From the NCBI RefSeq assembly GCF_020907985.1, contig NZ_JAJJPA010000023.1, positions 49,782-113,781 of the forward strand: a stretch of DNA of 64,000 nt, given 5' to 3'. A model generated the notes under the pieces. That model did no database searches and was not told the origin of the DNA. It was given only the letters and a program-made list of their open reading frames with translations. A program made the translations under genes and the position numbers. The DNA comes from Kitasatospora humi (GTDB lineage Bacteria; Actinomycetota; Actinomycetes; Streptomycetales; Streptomycetaceae). This document shows positions 24,785 to 33,123 of this stretch, piece after piece; position 1 is the first letter of the stretch, and every line of letters starts with the position of its first letter.

Positions 24785-25027
24785 TCAGAGCACCGCGTTG
24801 GCCAGTGCCTTGCGGGCCCGCAGCGTGGCGCGCTCCGCCTTGCGGCGCAGCCGTGCCACCCGCAGCGCCGTCAGCGCCAGACGTTGGTCCTCGGCCTCGT
24901 GGAGGCGTTCTTGCATATGGGCACGGGCCAGGTTTTCCTGCAGTAGATGCATCTCAAGGGTCCTGTTCTTGAAGGAGAGTTCGTTGGTCTGCTCGGCGCG
25001 GGCGCTGGGCCCTGCGGTGATCGCCAT
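24785..25027 (-). CDS. Small coiled-coil/charged helical protein downstream of wblC
   Basis: 80 residues from ATG 25027 (MAITAGPS). Almost all helix with heptad-like Leu spacing and high Arg/Lys/Glu (LEMHLLQENLARAHMQERLHEAEDQ), ending in a basic stretch. Alternative start GTG 25177 overlaps the wblC stop (GTGA) and would add 50 residues, which would imply translational coupling. Co-oriented with wblC. Unrecognised; could bind nucleic acid. Confidence 0.6.
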   Translation of the reverse strand: MAITAGPSARAEQTNELSFKNRTLEMHLLQENLARAHMQERLHEAEDQRLALTALRVARLRRKAERATLRARKALANAVL

Positions 25028-25173
25028 GTCGTGGTCCTGCTCGTGGTGCGTCGTCGGGTAGGTGGTCTGGGTCGCGGCATCGGCCTGGGCAAGGGCCGTG
25101 CGCACGGAGAGGCGCAGTGCGCCGTCCGCCGGGGGGCATTCCCGGTGGACTACCGCTGCTCCGAGCCTGGGGT

Positions 25174-25449
25174 TCACGCCATGACCTCGCTCTTGCGCGG
25201 GCGGCCACGGGGCCGCTTGCGGGCCACCACGACGCCCTGGACGAAGAGCTCGCCGCCCCAGACGCCCCAGGGCTCACGCCGGTCGAGGGCGCCGGCCAGA
25301 CAGGCCTCCTTGACCGGGCAGGTGCCGCAGAGGGACTTGGCGTACTCCACGTCGGCCGGGGTCTCGGCGAAGAAGACCTCGGGGTCGAAGGAGCGGCAGG
25401 GGATGGTGGCACCGAGGGCGTCGGCTTCGTCGATCGAGGTGAGCTGCAT
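25174..25449 (-). CDS. wblC: WhiB7-type regulator WblC
   Basis: 91 residues from ATG 25449 (GGAAGG upstream). Fe-S ligand cysteines are C18, C41, C44, C50; then the WhiB7-specific WGVWGGELF (61-69) and an AT-hook RGRPRK near the C-terminus. WhiB7/WblC binds sigma factor and AT-rich DNA upstream of -35, activating resistance to ribosome-targeting antibiotics and redox genes. The leader carries an attenuator-like hairpin (25651-25685). Next to uvrD2/aarF as in mycobacteria. Family call is firm; regulation is known in Streptomyces/Mycobacterium. Confidence 0.96.
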   Translation of the reverse strand: MQLTSIDEADALGATIPCRSFDPEVFFAETPADVEYAKSLCGTCPVKEACLAGALDRREPWGVWGGELFVQGVVVARKRPRGRPRKSEVMA

Positions 25450-25640
25450 GAGAGAGCCTTCCGGAGGAGGGGGAGGTACGAGCGGAGCCGTGGTCGGCGT
25501 TGTCGGCGGTACGGACGGGGTGGGCGGTGTGATGACCGTGGACACTGGTGGCGTCTTCCTCGTCTTGATTCGGTTCCGGTCCAGCTGACTGGTCGGGCTG
25601 GGCCGGAGGCCCCGAGGGGCCTGGTGGTCGGTCGTACCGG

Positions 25641-25685
25641 ACAAACAGAAGGGCCGCGGATCCCGGTTGACGGGTTCCGCGGCCC
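25641..25685 (-). terminator. Attenuator-like intrinsic terminator upstream of wblC
   Basis: A 15-bp stem (one T-T mismatch) with a GTTGA loop (TCAAC on the - strand) is followed on the - strand by TTCTGTTTGT. It lies about 200 nt before the wblC start and 25 bp after the upstream ORF. It may simply end the upstream gene, or act as the whiB7-type attenuator. A sequence inside the upstream ORF (TTCCGCGG) complements its left arm (CCGCGGAA), so an anti-terminator fold is possible. Confidence 0.75.
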
Positions 25686-25710
25686 TGGAAAAGTGCCGAC
25701 CTGAGGGTGC

Positions 25711-26094
25711 TCAGGTTCGCTCTCTCCAGGGTTCAGGCCCGCGGAAGGCCCGGATCCGGGCGGCTTCGGCGCCGATGAAGGCGACCTTGGCCTGGTTGAT
25801 CAGCTGCTCGTCCTGCTGCTCGGCTGCGGCACCGATGACCTGCAGATAGGCGCCATGCTTGGCCGCCGCATCCACCGCCTTCGGTGCCTCGGTCGGTCGT
25901 CCGCCACGCATGCCGCGCGAGCAGTCGACGGAGCCCGCGGCCCAGCCGAGGGACAGACCGGTACCGACACTCAGACCGAAGGAACCGGCAACCAGCGAGA
26001 CTCCACCCGCGACAAGAGCGGTGGTGGAGGGACGCAGGGAAGCGGCGACAATGGTCTGGCCAGTCAGTTTGGTGATCATCTGGTTCGTTCCCAC
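25711..26094 (-). CDS. Hypothetical protein between uvrD2 and wblC
   Basis: 127 residues from GTG 26094, with GAGGAGG 8 bp upstream; normal codon bias. A Gly/Ser/Ala-rich, moderately hydrophobic N-terminal half (ALVAGGVSLVAGSFGLSVGTG) is followed by a polar helical half. Not recognised. Its promoter has a WblC-type AT-rich upstream element, and its C-terminal codons overlap the possible anti-terminator for wblC, so it may also serve as a translated leader. Confidence 0.65.
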   Translation of the reverse strand: MGTNQMITKLTGQTIVAASLRPSTTALVAGGVSLVAGSFGLSVGTGLSLGWAAGSVDCSRGMRGGRPTEAPKAVDAAAKHGAYLQVIGAAAEQQDEQLINQAKVAFIGAEAARIRAFRGPEPWRERT

Positions 26095-26281
26095 TGTGCT
26101 CGCCTCCTCTCGGCGTCTCGCGGTGCCCAGTCCCCCGGGCTCCGGTGTTCGGATGTCTGTCGGTCCAGCTGCCCCGCCACGGCGGGGATGGTGCGGGATG
26201 GTGCTGTGGTGCAGCAGGGGAAAGCCTGGTCAGGACAGGTCCCGAGTGGCTTCGCGGTCGCGTCCCCTTGACCGCTCCGGC

Positions 26282-26320
26282 AGGCTATTGCGCTTCACGC
26301 ACAGCGCGCAAACTATTTTT
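26282..26320 (-). promoter_or_regulatory. Promoter with AT-rich upstream element (WblC-type)
   Basis: On the - strand AAAAATAG lies immediately upstream of TTGCGC (-35, 26311-26306); an 18-bp spacer leads to TAGCCT (-10, 26287-26282). An AT-tract abutting -35 is the known target arrangement of WhiB7/WblC. In a very GC-rich window this stretch stands out. Confidence 0.55.
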
Positions 26321-26330
26321 CCGGCGAGTT

Positions 26331-28595
26331 TCAGGACTCGTCCTCAGTGAGGTCCGCAACGACCTCCGCCGAGGGGTCGTCCGGCTCAGCGGCCCGTTCC
26401 ACCTCGGGGTCTTCCCCCGAGCACAACGACAGCACGTCCGCACCGTACTTGTCCAGCTTGAGTGCGCCGACTCCGGAGATCCGGGACAGTTCCGCGACAT
26501 TTGACGGTGCGTCCTCGGCGATCGCCATCAGGGTGGCGTCGGTGAAGATCACATAGGCCGGCACCGCCTGCTCCTTGGCACGGCGGGACCGCCACTCACG
26601 CAGACGCTCGTAGAGGCCCTCGTCCATGGTCGACGGACAGTCCTCGCAGCGGCGCAGCTTGCGCTCCACCGCCTCGGTCAGCGTGCGGCCGCAGACCCGG
26701 CACTTGACCGGCCCGCGCGCCGCGCGCCGACCGGCGGACCGCTCCGCCCCGCCCTCCGCGCCCCCGCGCCCGCCGGTCCGCCCGGCGCCGGCGGCGGACC
26801 CGGGGCGCAGCCCGTCCAGGAACCGGCTGGGCTTGCGGCCGGCCCGGCCGCCCGGTGAGCGGGCCAGCGCCCAGGAGAGACCGAGGTGCTCCCTCGCCCG
26901 GGTGACTCCGACGTAGAGCAGTCGGCGCTCCTCCTCCAGCTGCTCGTCGGTCTTGGCGTAGATGATCGGCAGGGTGCCCTCGGTCAGGCCGACCAGGAAG
27001 ACCGCGTCCCACTCCAGGCCCTTGGCCGCGTGCAGCGAGGCCAGCGTCACCCCCTCGACCGCGGGGGCGTGCTGGGCGGCGGCCCTGGCGTCCAACTCCG
27101 CGACGTAGGCGGCGAGGTCGGCCGGCTCACCGGCGGCGCGCCGCCCGGCCTCGAACTCCTCGGCCAGCCGGACCAGCGCGGCCAGCGACTCCCAGCGCTC
27201 GCGCACCGCCCCGGAGCCGGCCGGCGGCACCGGGGTGAAGCCCCGGGTGGCCAGCACCGCCCGGACCTGGGCGGCCAAGTCGGGCGCGTCGGCGGTCAGC
27301 GGATCGCCGACGGCCCGGGCGGCGCCCCGCAGCAGCAGCCCGGCCTCGCGGATCTCGGGCCGCTCGAAGAACCGCTCGGCGCCCTTGAGCTGGTAGGAGA
27401 TGCCGAGATCGGCCAGTGCCTGCTCGTAGACCTCGGACTGGCCGTTGGTGCGGAACAGCACCGCGATCTCACTGGCCCGCACTCCCTCCGCGAGCAGCTC
27501 GCCGATCCGGCGGGCGGTGCCCTCGGCCTCGGCGGGCTCGTCGGGGTACTCGGTGTAGACCGGCTCGGGGCCGGCCGGGCGCTGCGAGACCAGCTCCAGC
27601 CGGTGCCGGGCCGCCGCGCCCCGGGCCTGGGCGAGCAGTCCGTTGGCCAGGTGCACCACCTGCGGGGTGGAGCGGTAGTCGCGGACCAGCTTGACCACCG
27701 TCGCGTCCGGGTGCCTGGTGCGGAAGTTCAGCAGGTAGTCGGGGGTGGCGCCGGTGAAGGAGTAGATGGTCTGGCTGGCGTCGCCGACCACGCACAGTCC
27801 GGCCCCGGCGCCGACGGCGGCGCCCGTCCACTGGTCCAGCAGCCGCTGCTGCAGCGGCGAAACGTCCTGGTACTCGTCCACCGTGAAGTGCCGGTACTGC
27901 GCCCGGACCTGCTCGGCGATCTCCGGGCGGTCCTCCAGGATGGCGGCGGTGAGCAGCAGCACGTCCTCGAAGTCGATCACGTTGCGGTCGCGCTTGGTCT
28001 GCTCGTAGGTCGCGTAGACCCGGGCGATCTCGGCCGGGTCGCGCGGGGCCTCGCGGCCGGCCTTGAGCACGGCCACCGGATAGTCGTCCGGCACGATCTG
28101 GGTGACCTTGGCCCACTCGATCTCGCTCGTCAGGTCGCGCAGCTCGGTGCGCTGCACGCGCAGCCCGCTGCGGCCGGCCGCCTCGGCGACCAGCTGCACC
28201 TTGCGCTCCAGCAGCCGGGGCACCTCGCCGCCGACCGCACGCGGCCAGAAGTACTGCAGCTGCCGCAGCGCGGCCGCATGGAAGGTGCGGGCCTGCACGC
28301 CGTCGGCGCCGAGCTGGCGCAGCCGGCCGCGCATCTCGCCGGCGGCCCGCGCGGTGAAGGTGACGGCCAGCACCTGCTGGGGCTGGAAGACACCGGTGCG
28401 CACCCCGTAGGCGATCCGGTGGGTGATCGCCCGGGTCTTGCCGGTGCCGGCACCGGCCAGCACGCAGACCGGACCGTGCAGCGCGGTGGCGACCGCCCGC
28501 TGCTCGGGGTCGAGCCCGGCCAGCACGGCGTCCGGATCACCCGGGCGGGCGCCGTACCCACCGAAGCCGCCGTCGATCATCAGCTCTTCCTGCAT
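26331..28595 (-). CDS. uvrD2: ATP-dependent DNA helicase UvrD2
   Basis: 754 residues. The start is ATG 28595, with AGAGG 9 bp upstream; ATG 28604 lies too close to it. SF1A helicase motifs: GAGTGKTRAITHRI (I), TFTARAAGEM, DEYQDVSPLQ (II), GDASQTIYSFTGA, DYRSTPQVVHLAN, LHAAKGLEWDAVFL and YVGVTRAREHLGLSWA (VI). A Cys4 zinc motif (CRVCG ... CEDCP) and a C-terminal HRDC domain (FTDATLMAIAEDAPS) mark it as UvrD2. It unwinds DNA 3'-5'. Divergent from mycoredoxin as in mycobacteria. Confidence 0.95.
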   Translation of the reverse strand: MQEELMIDGGFGGYGARPGDPDAVLAGLDPEQRAVATALHGPVCVLAGAGTGKTRAITHRIAYGVRTGVFQPQQVLAVTFTARAAGEMRGRLRQLGADGVQARTFHAAALRQLQYFWPRAVGGEVPRLLERKVQLVAEAAGRSGLRVQRTELRDLTSEIEWAKVTQIVPDDYPVAVLKAGREAPRDPAEIARVYATYEQTKRDRNVIDFEDVLLLTAAILEDRPEIAEQVRAQYRHFTVDEYQDVSPLQQRLLDQWTGAAVGAGAGLCVVGDASQTIYSFTGATPDYLLNFRTRHPDATVVKLVRDYRSTPQVVHLANGLLAQARGAAARHRLELVSQRPAGPEPVYTEYPDEPAEAEGTARRIGELLAEGVRASEIAVLFRTNGQSEVYEQALADLGISYQLKGAERFFERPEIREAGLLLRGAARAVGDPLTADAPDLAAQVRAVLATRGFTPVPPAGSGAVRERWESLAALVRLAEEFEAGRRAAGEPADLAAYVAELDARAAAQHAPAVEGVTLASLHAAKGLEWDAVFLVGLTEGTLPIIYAKTDEQLEEERRLLYVGVTRAREHLGLSWALARSPGGRAGRKPSRFLDGLRPGSAAGAGRTGGRGGAEGGAERSAGRRAARGPVKCRVCGRTLTEAVERKLRRCEDCPSTMDEGLYERLREWRSRRAKEQAVPAYVIFTDATLMAIAEDAPSNVAELSRISGVGALKLDKYGADVLSLCSGEDPEVERAAEPDDPSAEVVADLTEDES

Positions 28596-28849
28596 GGGCT
28601 CCATCCTCTCAGCCCGCCGGCTCGACCGGGCCGGACCGGCCGGACCGGACCCTTCCGCCGGCAGCCCGGCTCTCCCATCCTGGCAGGCCGGACCGACACC
28701 GTGCGGCCGGTTGTCCACAGGCCCGGGCCGATCATCGGACCAGCTCACAACCGAACCGGACGCCGGCGCCGGACCCGGGGAATCGACCGGCGGTCACGTG
28801 CGTTGACCAGACGGCAACGCCCCGTCCCGCTCACGAAGGAGCCTCCTCG

Positions 28850-29104
28850 ATGTCCGGCAGCGTCACGATGTACAGCACCACCTGGTGCGGCTACTGCACT
28901 CGTCTGAAGGGCCAGCTGACCCGTGAGGGCATCGGCTACGACGAGATCAACATCGAGCAGGACCCGGCCTCCGCCCAGTTCGTCGAGTCGGTCAACAACG
29001 GCAACCAGGTCGTCCCGACCGTCGTGGTGGTCGGCGCGAGCGGTGAGCAGGCGGTCATGACCAACCCGTCGCTCGCCCAGGTGAAGAAGGCCCTCGCCGC
29101 CTGA
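28850..29104 (+). CDS. mrx1: Mycoredoxin (glutaredoxin-like, Mrx1)
   Basis: 84 residues. Glutaredoxin fold with redox site WCGYC near the N-terminus, a cis-Pro motif VVPTVVV and a C-terminal helix. Mycoredoxin reduces mycothiol-protein mixed disulfides in actinobacteria. GGAG upstream of ATG 28850. Divergent from uvrD2, 254 bp apart, as at Rv3198A. Cytoplasmic. Confidence 0.92.
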   Translation: MSGSVTMYSTTWCGYCTRLKGQLTREGIGYDEINIEQDPASAQFVESVNNGNQVVPTVVVVGASGEQAVMTNPSLAQVKKALAA

Positions 29105-29159
29105 CGGCCCGTCGCACCGCGTCCGCCCCGCCCCGGGTCAGGCGCGGTGTCCCCCGGGA

Positions 29160-29528
29160 TCAGGCGCGGCGCGCCGCCCAGGCCTCGGGCGACAGTCCGT
29201 AGACCACCAGGTCGCGCGGCCCGTCGGCGAGCACCGCGCCCTGCGGCAGCACCGACTCCCGGACGAACCCGAGCCGCTCGGCCAGCGCCCGGCTGCGCAC
29301 GTTGTCCACCACCGTGCGCAGGCCGACCCGGCGCAGCCCGAGCGGCCCGAAGGCGTGCTCGATCAGCAGCTCGGCGGCCCGACGGATCAGCCCGCGCCCC
29401 TCGAACTCGGCGAACCGCGCGTTGTTGGCGGCCAGTGCCGCGTGGTAGGCGTCGGCGATCGCGACCGTGCGGGGTACCAGCACGGCGTCCTCGGTGCGCC
29501 GGTGACTGAAGAACATGGCACTGCGCAT
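29160..29528 (-). CDS. GNAT acetyltransferase, internally shortened
   Basis: 122 residues from ATG 29528 (GGAGG upstream). The start resembles the beginning of RimJ/RimL-type GNATs (LVPRTVAIADAYHAALAANN) and the end is the normal GNAT C-terminus (GLIRRAAELLIEHAFGPLGLRRVGL, SRALAERLGFVRE). The roughly 80-residue core between them, including most of the acetyl-CoA-binding strands, is missing. The frame is kept, so this is an in-frame deletion, likely inactive. Could be a pseudogene that still encodes a short protein. Confidence 0.65.
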   Translation of the reverse strand: MRSAMFFSHRRTEDAVLVPRTVAIADAYHAALAANNARFAEFEGRGLIRRAAELLIEHAFGPLGLRRVGLRTVVDNVRSRALAERLGFVRESVLPQGAVLADGPRDLVVYGLSPEAWAARRA

Positions 29529-29590
29529 CCGGGGCTCCCCTCCTGAACCGGGTTGCCACCCTAGGGCGCGGATCCGACGAGCCGTCAACC

Positions 29591-30382
29591 TCAGCGCCCG
29601 GCCCGGGCGCCCAGCTGCCCGAGACCGTAGACCAGGCGGCAGCGGTCGGCGGAGTACCTGGTCTCGATCACCCGGACCGGGCCCCGGCGGTCGTAGGTGA
29701 CCCGGGTCTGCACCAGCAGCGGCACGCCGGGGCCGCCCTGGAACCACTGCGCCTCCTCGGGCCCGGGCATCCGGGCGACCAACTGGTCCACCGCCCCGAT
29801 CTCCACCCGGCCCAACGCGGCCAGCACCGCCTCGTCGCCACCGGGAACCGGGTCGGGCTCCATCAGCGCGGTGCCGGCCGCCACCCCGGCCCGGTAGTGG
29901 CTCTCCTCGATGGAGTAGGGCTCCCGGTCCAACAGCCGCAGCTGGCGCCGGACCACCACCGCCTCGCCGGGCCGCACCCCCAGCCGTTCGGCCACGTCCA
30001 CCCGGGCCCGCACGATCAGCATCTCGAACTCGGCGCTCAGTTGCCGCCCGGCCTGCTCCGCCTCCGCCGTGTAGACCTCGCTGGGCCCGGCGAGCCCGTC
30101 CCGCTGACTGGGCAGCAGCGGCCCGAAGGCCCGGTGGTCGAGCACCGGGTGCTCGCGCAGGAAGGTGCCCTTTCCCTGCAGCCGGACCAGCAGGCCCTCG
30201 TTGACCAGCACGTCGACGGCGAGCCGCACGGTGTTGCGGGCCACGCTGTACTGCTGCTCCAGCTCTGCCTCCACCGGCAGCGCGGTGCCGCCCGGCCATT
30301 CGCCCGCCGAGATCCGGCGGCGCAGATCGGCGGCCAGCCGCTGGTACTTGGGGGACGGCATGCTGCCACTGGAGATGGTCAC
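29591..30382 (-). CDS. GntR-family (HutC/UTRA) transcriptional regulator
   Basis: 263 residues from GTG 30382 (ATG 30361 possible; neither has a clear ribosome-binding site). N-terminal winged helix (KYQRLAADLRRRISAGEWPGGTALPVEAEL, ARNTVRLAVDVLVNEGLL, GKGTFL) and C-terminal UTRA ligand domain (YSIEESHYRAG, VIETRYSADRCRLVYGL). No catabolic genes adjoin it, so the effector is unknown. It is not in the usual genomic position of DasR. Confidence 0.88.
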   Translation of the reverse strand: MTISSGSMPSPKYQRLAADLRRRISAGEWPGGTALPVEAELEQQYSVARNTVRLAVDVLVNEGLLVRLQGKGTFLREHPVLDHRAFGPLLPSQRDGLAGPSEVYTAEAEQAGRQLSAEFEMLIVRARVDVAERLGVRPGEAVVVRRQLRLLDREPYSIEESHYRAGVAAGTALMEPDPVPGGDEAVLAALGRVEIGAVDQLVARMPGPEEAQWFQGGPGVPLLVQTRVTYDRRGPVRVIETRYSADRCRLVYGLGQLGARAGR

Positions 30383-30557
30383 GCTGGAAATGTAGCGAGC
30401 GATCTGACCCGCTTTCAGCTAAACCGACCATAATTGGCCATGATTCCGCGCCGACCGGCCCGGCGGCCGGCCGACGGAACCGCGCTGGCCTGCGCGGATG
30501 CCGCCACCTCGAATGCCGTCCCGGCGATCCGCGCGCACCAGAGCAACCAAGGCAAAT

Positions 30558-30588
30558 GGGGGGCGTGCACGAATGGCACACGCCCCCC
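30558..30588 (-). terminator. Intrinsic terminator of nudC
   Basis: Ten perfect base pairs (GGGGGGCGTG/CACGCCCCCC) with an 11-nt loop, 15 bp after the nudC stop; followed on the - strand by ATTTGCC. Confidence 0.8.
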
Positions 30589-30602
30589 ACTGCTCATTTC
30601 CT

Positions 30603-31544
30603 TTACCAGCGCTCACTGCTCGGCAGCGGTGCGCCGTACCACTGCTCGATCAGGTGACGGGCGATCGAGATTCCGCTGGGCGGCACGATCTCGCCGGACT
30701 CCCAGCCGGCCCGCAGGTCCTCGCGGGAGAACCAGCGCGCCTCGGCCAGCTCCTCCCCGTCCACGGAGAGCTCGGCGCCGCCCGGCGCCGCCTTCCCCAC
30801 GAAGCCCAGCATCAGACTGGCCGGGAACGGCCAGGGCTGACTGGCCCGGTAGCTGACCTCGCCGACCCGCACCCCGGCCTCCTCGAAGACCTCGCGGACC
30901 ACCGCCTGCTCGATCGACTCGCCGGGCTCGACGAAGCCGGCCAGCGTGGACCAGCGGCCCTCCGGCCAGAGTGCCGAGCGACCCAGCAGGCAGCGGTCCT
31001 GCTCGTCGGTGATCAGCATGATCACCGCCGGGTCGGTGCGCGGGTAGTGCTCCGCCGCACAGGAGGTGCAGCGCCGCAGGTGCCCGGCCCCGGCCTTCTC
31101 GGTCGGGTGTCCGCAGCGCGAGCAGAAGCTGTGCAGCCGGTGCCAGTGCTCCAGGGCCACCGCGTGCACCAGCAGCCCGGCGTCGCGGTCCGACAGGGCG
31201 CCGCCGACCTCGCGCAGCCCGGCCGGGCGGGCGTCGCCGTCCAGCCGGCCCGGCAGCGTCTCGCCGGCCAACGCGAAGTAGGAGACGCCGGCGTCGTCGG
31301 TGCCCAGGAAGTAGCGGTCGCCCTCCTGCGGTGCTTCGAACGAGGGCAGCAGGACCAGCTCGGTGCCGGTCGGGGTGTCCACCACGAAGGCCTCGCCGCC
31401 GGAGATCGGCAGCACCTTGGTGGTCGGGTGGCTCCAGGCGGCGGCCAGCCAGGGCTCGTCCAGCCGGTGATGGGCGGCCCGGTCCACCCCGGCACGGGCC
31501 AGCGGCAGATCGCCGAACCGCTGGATCTCAGGCATGGTGCTCAT
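30603..31544 (-). CDS. nudC: NAD(+) diphosphatase / NADH pyrophosphatase NudC
   Basis: 313 residues. An N-terminal NudC domain, a four-Cys zinc ribbon (CSRCG ... CTSC), a Nudix box (GFVEPGESIEQAVVREVFEEAGV) and the NADH-specific SQPWPFPASLM motif are all present. NudC hydrolyses NAD(H) and removes NAD caps from RNA 5' ends. Mycobacteria keep it beside mrx1 and uvrD2 (Rv3199c), as here. Cytoplasmic; Mg2+ and Zn2+ dependent. Confidence 0.95.
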   Translation of the reverse strand: MSTMPEIQRFGDLPLARAGVDRAAHHRLDEPWLAAAWSHPTTKVLPISGGEAFVVDTPTGTELVLLPSFEAPQEGDRYFLGTDDAGVSYFALAGETLPGRLDGDARPAGLREVGGALSDRDAGLLVHAVALEHWHRLHSFCSRCGHPTEKAGAGHLRRCTSCAAEHYPRTDPAVIMLITDEQDRCLLGRSALWPEGRWSTLAGFVEPGESIEQAVVREVFEEAGVRVGEVSYRASQPWPFPASLMLGFVGKAAPGGAELSVDGEELAEARWFSREDLRAGWESGEIVPPSGISIARHLIEQWYGAPLPSSERW

Positions 31545-31624
31545 GGTGTTCCGTCCCCGTCCACAGTGTCATCAGCGTCATCGTCAGTGGCAGTCGGCGT
31601 CGGTCGGCCCGCATCCGGCGTCGG

Positions 31625-33031
31625 TCAGTCCGCATGCGGCCGGTAGGTCTCGGCGAGGTCGGCCCAGAGGTGCGCGGAGGTCTCCACGCCCTTGCGCAGC
31701 AGGTCGAGCTCGACCTTCTCGTTGATCGAGTGCCAGCCGTCGGACGGCACCGAGATGCCCAGGAACAGCACCGGGGCGCCCAGCACGTCCTGCAGGTCGG
31801 CGGCCGGTCCCGAACCGCCCTCGCGGGTGAACAGGATCTCCTGCTCGAAGGCCCGGCCCATGGCCCGGACCACGGACTGCAGCGCCGGGTGGTCCAGCGG
31901 GGTCAGGCACGGGCGCGTGACGCTGCCGAACCTGATGGCGTGCCGGATGCCGGCGGGCAGCCGGTCCGCCACCCAGGCCTCGATGGCCCGCTCGATCCGC
32001 TCCGGGTCCTGTCCGGCGACCAGCCGGAACGAGAGCTTGAGGTGCGCCTCGGCCGGCACGATGGTCTTGCTGCCCGGGCCGGTGTAGCCACCCCAGACGC
32101 CGTTGACCTCGGCGGTCGGCCGGGCCCAGATCCGCTCCAGGGTGGTGTAGCCGGCCTCGCCCTGGGCGCCGTGCGACTTGGCGGTGGCCAGCCAGCGCTG
32201 CTCGTCGAACGGCAGCTTGGCGAAGAGCTCGCGCTCCCGCTCGGTCAGCTCGACCACGCCGTCGTAGAAGCCGGGCACCGCGACCCTGCGGTCCGCGTCG
32301 TGCAGCGCGGCGGCCAGTTCGGCCGCGCTGGTCGCCGGGTTGGGCACCGCGCCGCCGAAGGAGCCGGAGTGGATGTCGCTGTCCGGGCCGGACAGGTCGA
32401 TCTGGCAGTCCAGCTTGCCGCGCATCCCGGTGCAGACGGTCGGGGTGGCCGCGTCCCACATGCCGGTGTCGGAGACGAGCACCAGGTCGGCGGCCAGCCG
32501 CTCGCGCTCCCGGCGGATCAGCGCGCCGAAGTTGGGCGAGCCGGACTCCTCCTCGCCCTCGATCAGCAGCTTGAGGTTGACCGCCGGCGCGGTCCGCCCG
32601 GTGGCCGCCAGGTGCGCGCGCAGGCCCAGGGTGTGGAAGAACACCTGCCCCTTGTCGTCGGCCGCACCCCGCGCGTACAGCCGGGCGCCGACCCGGGTCG
32701 GCTCGAACGGCTCGGTGTCCCAGCCGTCCGCCTTGGCCGCCGGCTGCACGTCGTGGTGCCCGTAGACCAGCGCGGTCGGGGCGCCGGCCGACTCGGCCGG
32801 CCACTCGGCGAAGACCGCCGGCAGCCCGTCCGTCTCCCAGACCTCGACGACCGGGAACCCGGTCTCGCGCAGCTTCGCCGCCAGCCACTCGGCGGAGCGG
32901 CGGACGTCGCCGGCCCGCTCCGGATCGGCCGACACGGAGGGGATGCGCAACCAGGCGCCGAGGTCCTCCAGGAAGGCGGCCTCGTGCTGGTCGATGAAGG
33001 AGCGGACGGCGCTGTCCGGGGTTTTCGTCAT
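31625..33031 (-). CDS. M20-family dipeptidase
   Basis: 468 residues from ATG 33031, no clear ribosome-binding site. Metallopeptidase motifs: YGHHDVQPA (first His/Asp), ARGAADDKGQ (bridging Asp), IEGEEESGSPNF (catalytic Glu pair), VSDTG, and a lid domain (KLSFRLVAGQDPERI). Similar to CNDP/PepV-like dipeptidases. Gly/Ser peptides are probable substrates; exact specificity unknown. Same strand as nudC. Confidence 0.9.
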   Translation of the reverse strand: MTKTPDSAVRSFIDQHEAAFLEDLGAWLRIPSVSADPERAGDVRRSAEWLAAKLRETGFPVVEVWETDGLPAVFAEWPAESAGAPTALVYGHHDVQPAAKADGWDTEPFEPTRVGARLYARGAADDKGQVFFHTLGLRAHLAATGRTAPAVNLKLLIEGEEESGSPNFGALIRRERERLAADLVLVSDTGMWDAATPTVCTGMRGKLDCQIDLSGPDSDIHSGSFGGAVPNPATSAAELAAALHDADRRVAVPGFYDGVVELTERERELFAKLPFDEQRWLATAKSHGAQGEAGYTTLERIWARPTAEVNGVWGGYTGPGSKTIVPAEAHLKLSFRLVAGQDPERIERAIEAWVADRLPAGIRHAIRFGSVTRPCLTPLDHPALQSVVRAMGRAFEQEILFTREGGSGPAADLQDVLGAPVLFLGISVPSDGWHSINEKVELDLLRKGVETSAHLWADLAETYRPHAD

Positions 33032-33123
33032 ACGGACGACTTTAGTTGGCGAGGCCGCGTACGTGCCGCCGCGGTCCGGCAGCCGGGCCGCGGCGGCACT
33101 GTGCGATCCGTCACCCCGGGCGG

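Noticed and set aside
26331..28595. Upstream start of uvrD2 at 28604 or 28748
   Set aside because: ATG 28604 sits directly against the AGAGG box; the 28748 start lacks a ribosome-binding site and family-like sequence.
29591..30382. Identification of this GntR/HutC regulator as DasR
   Set aside because: Only the family matches; there is no ngc/dasABC neighbourhood. DasR is expected elsewhere in the genome.
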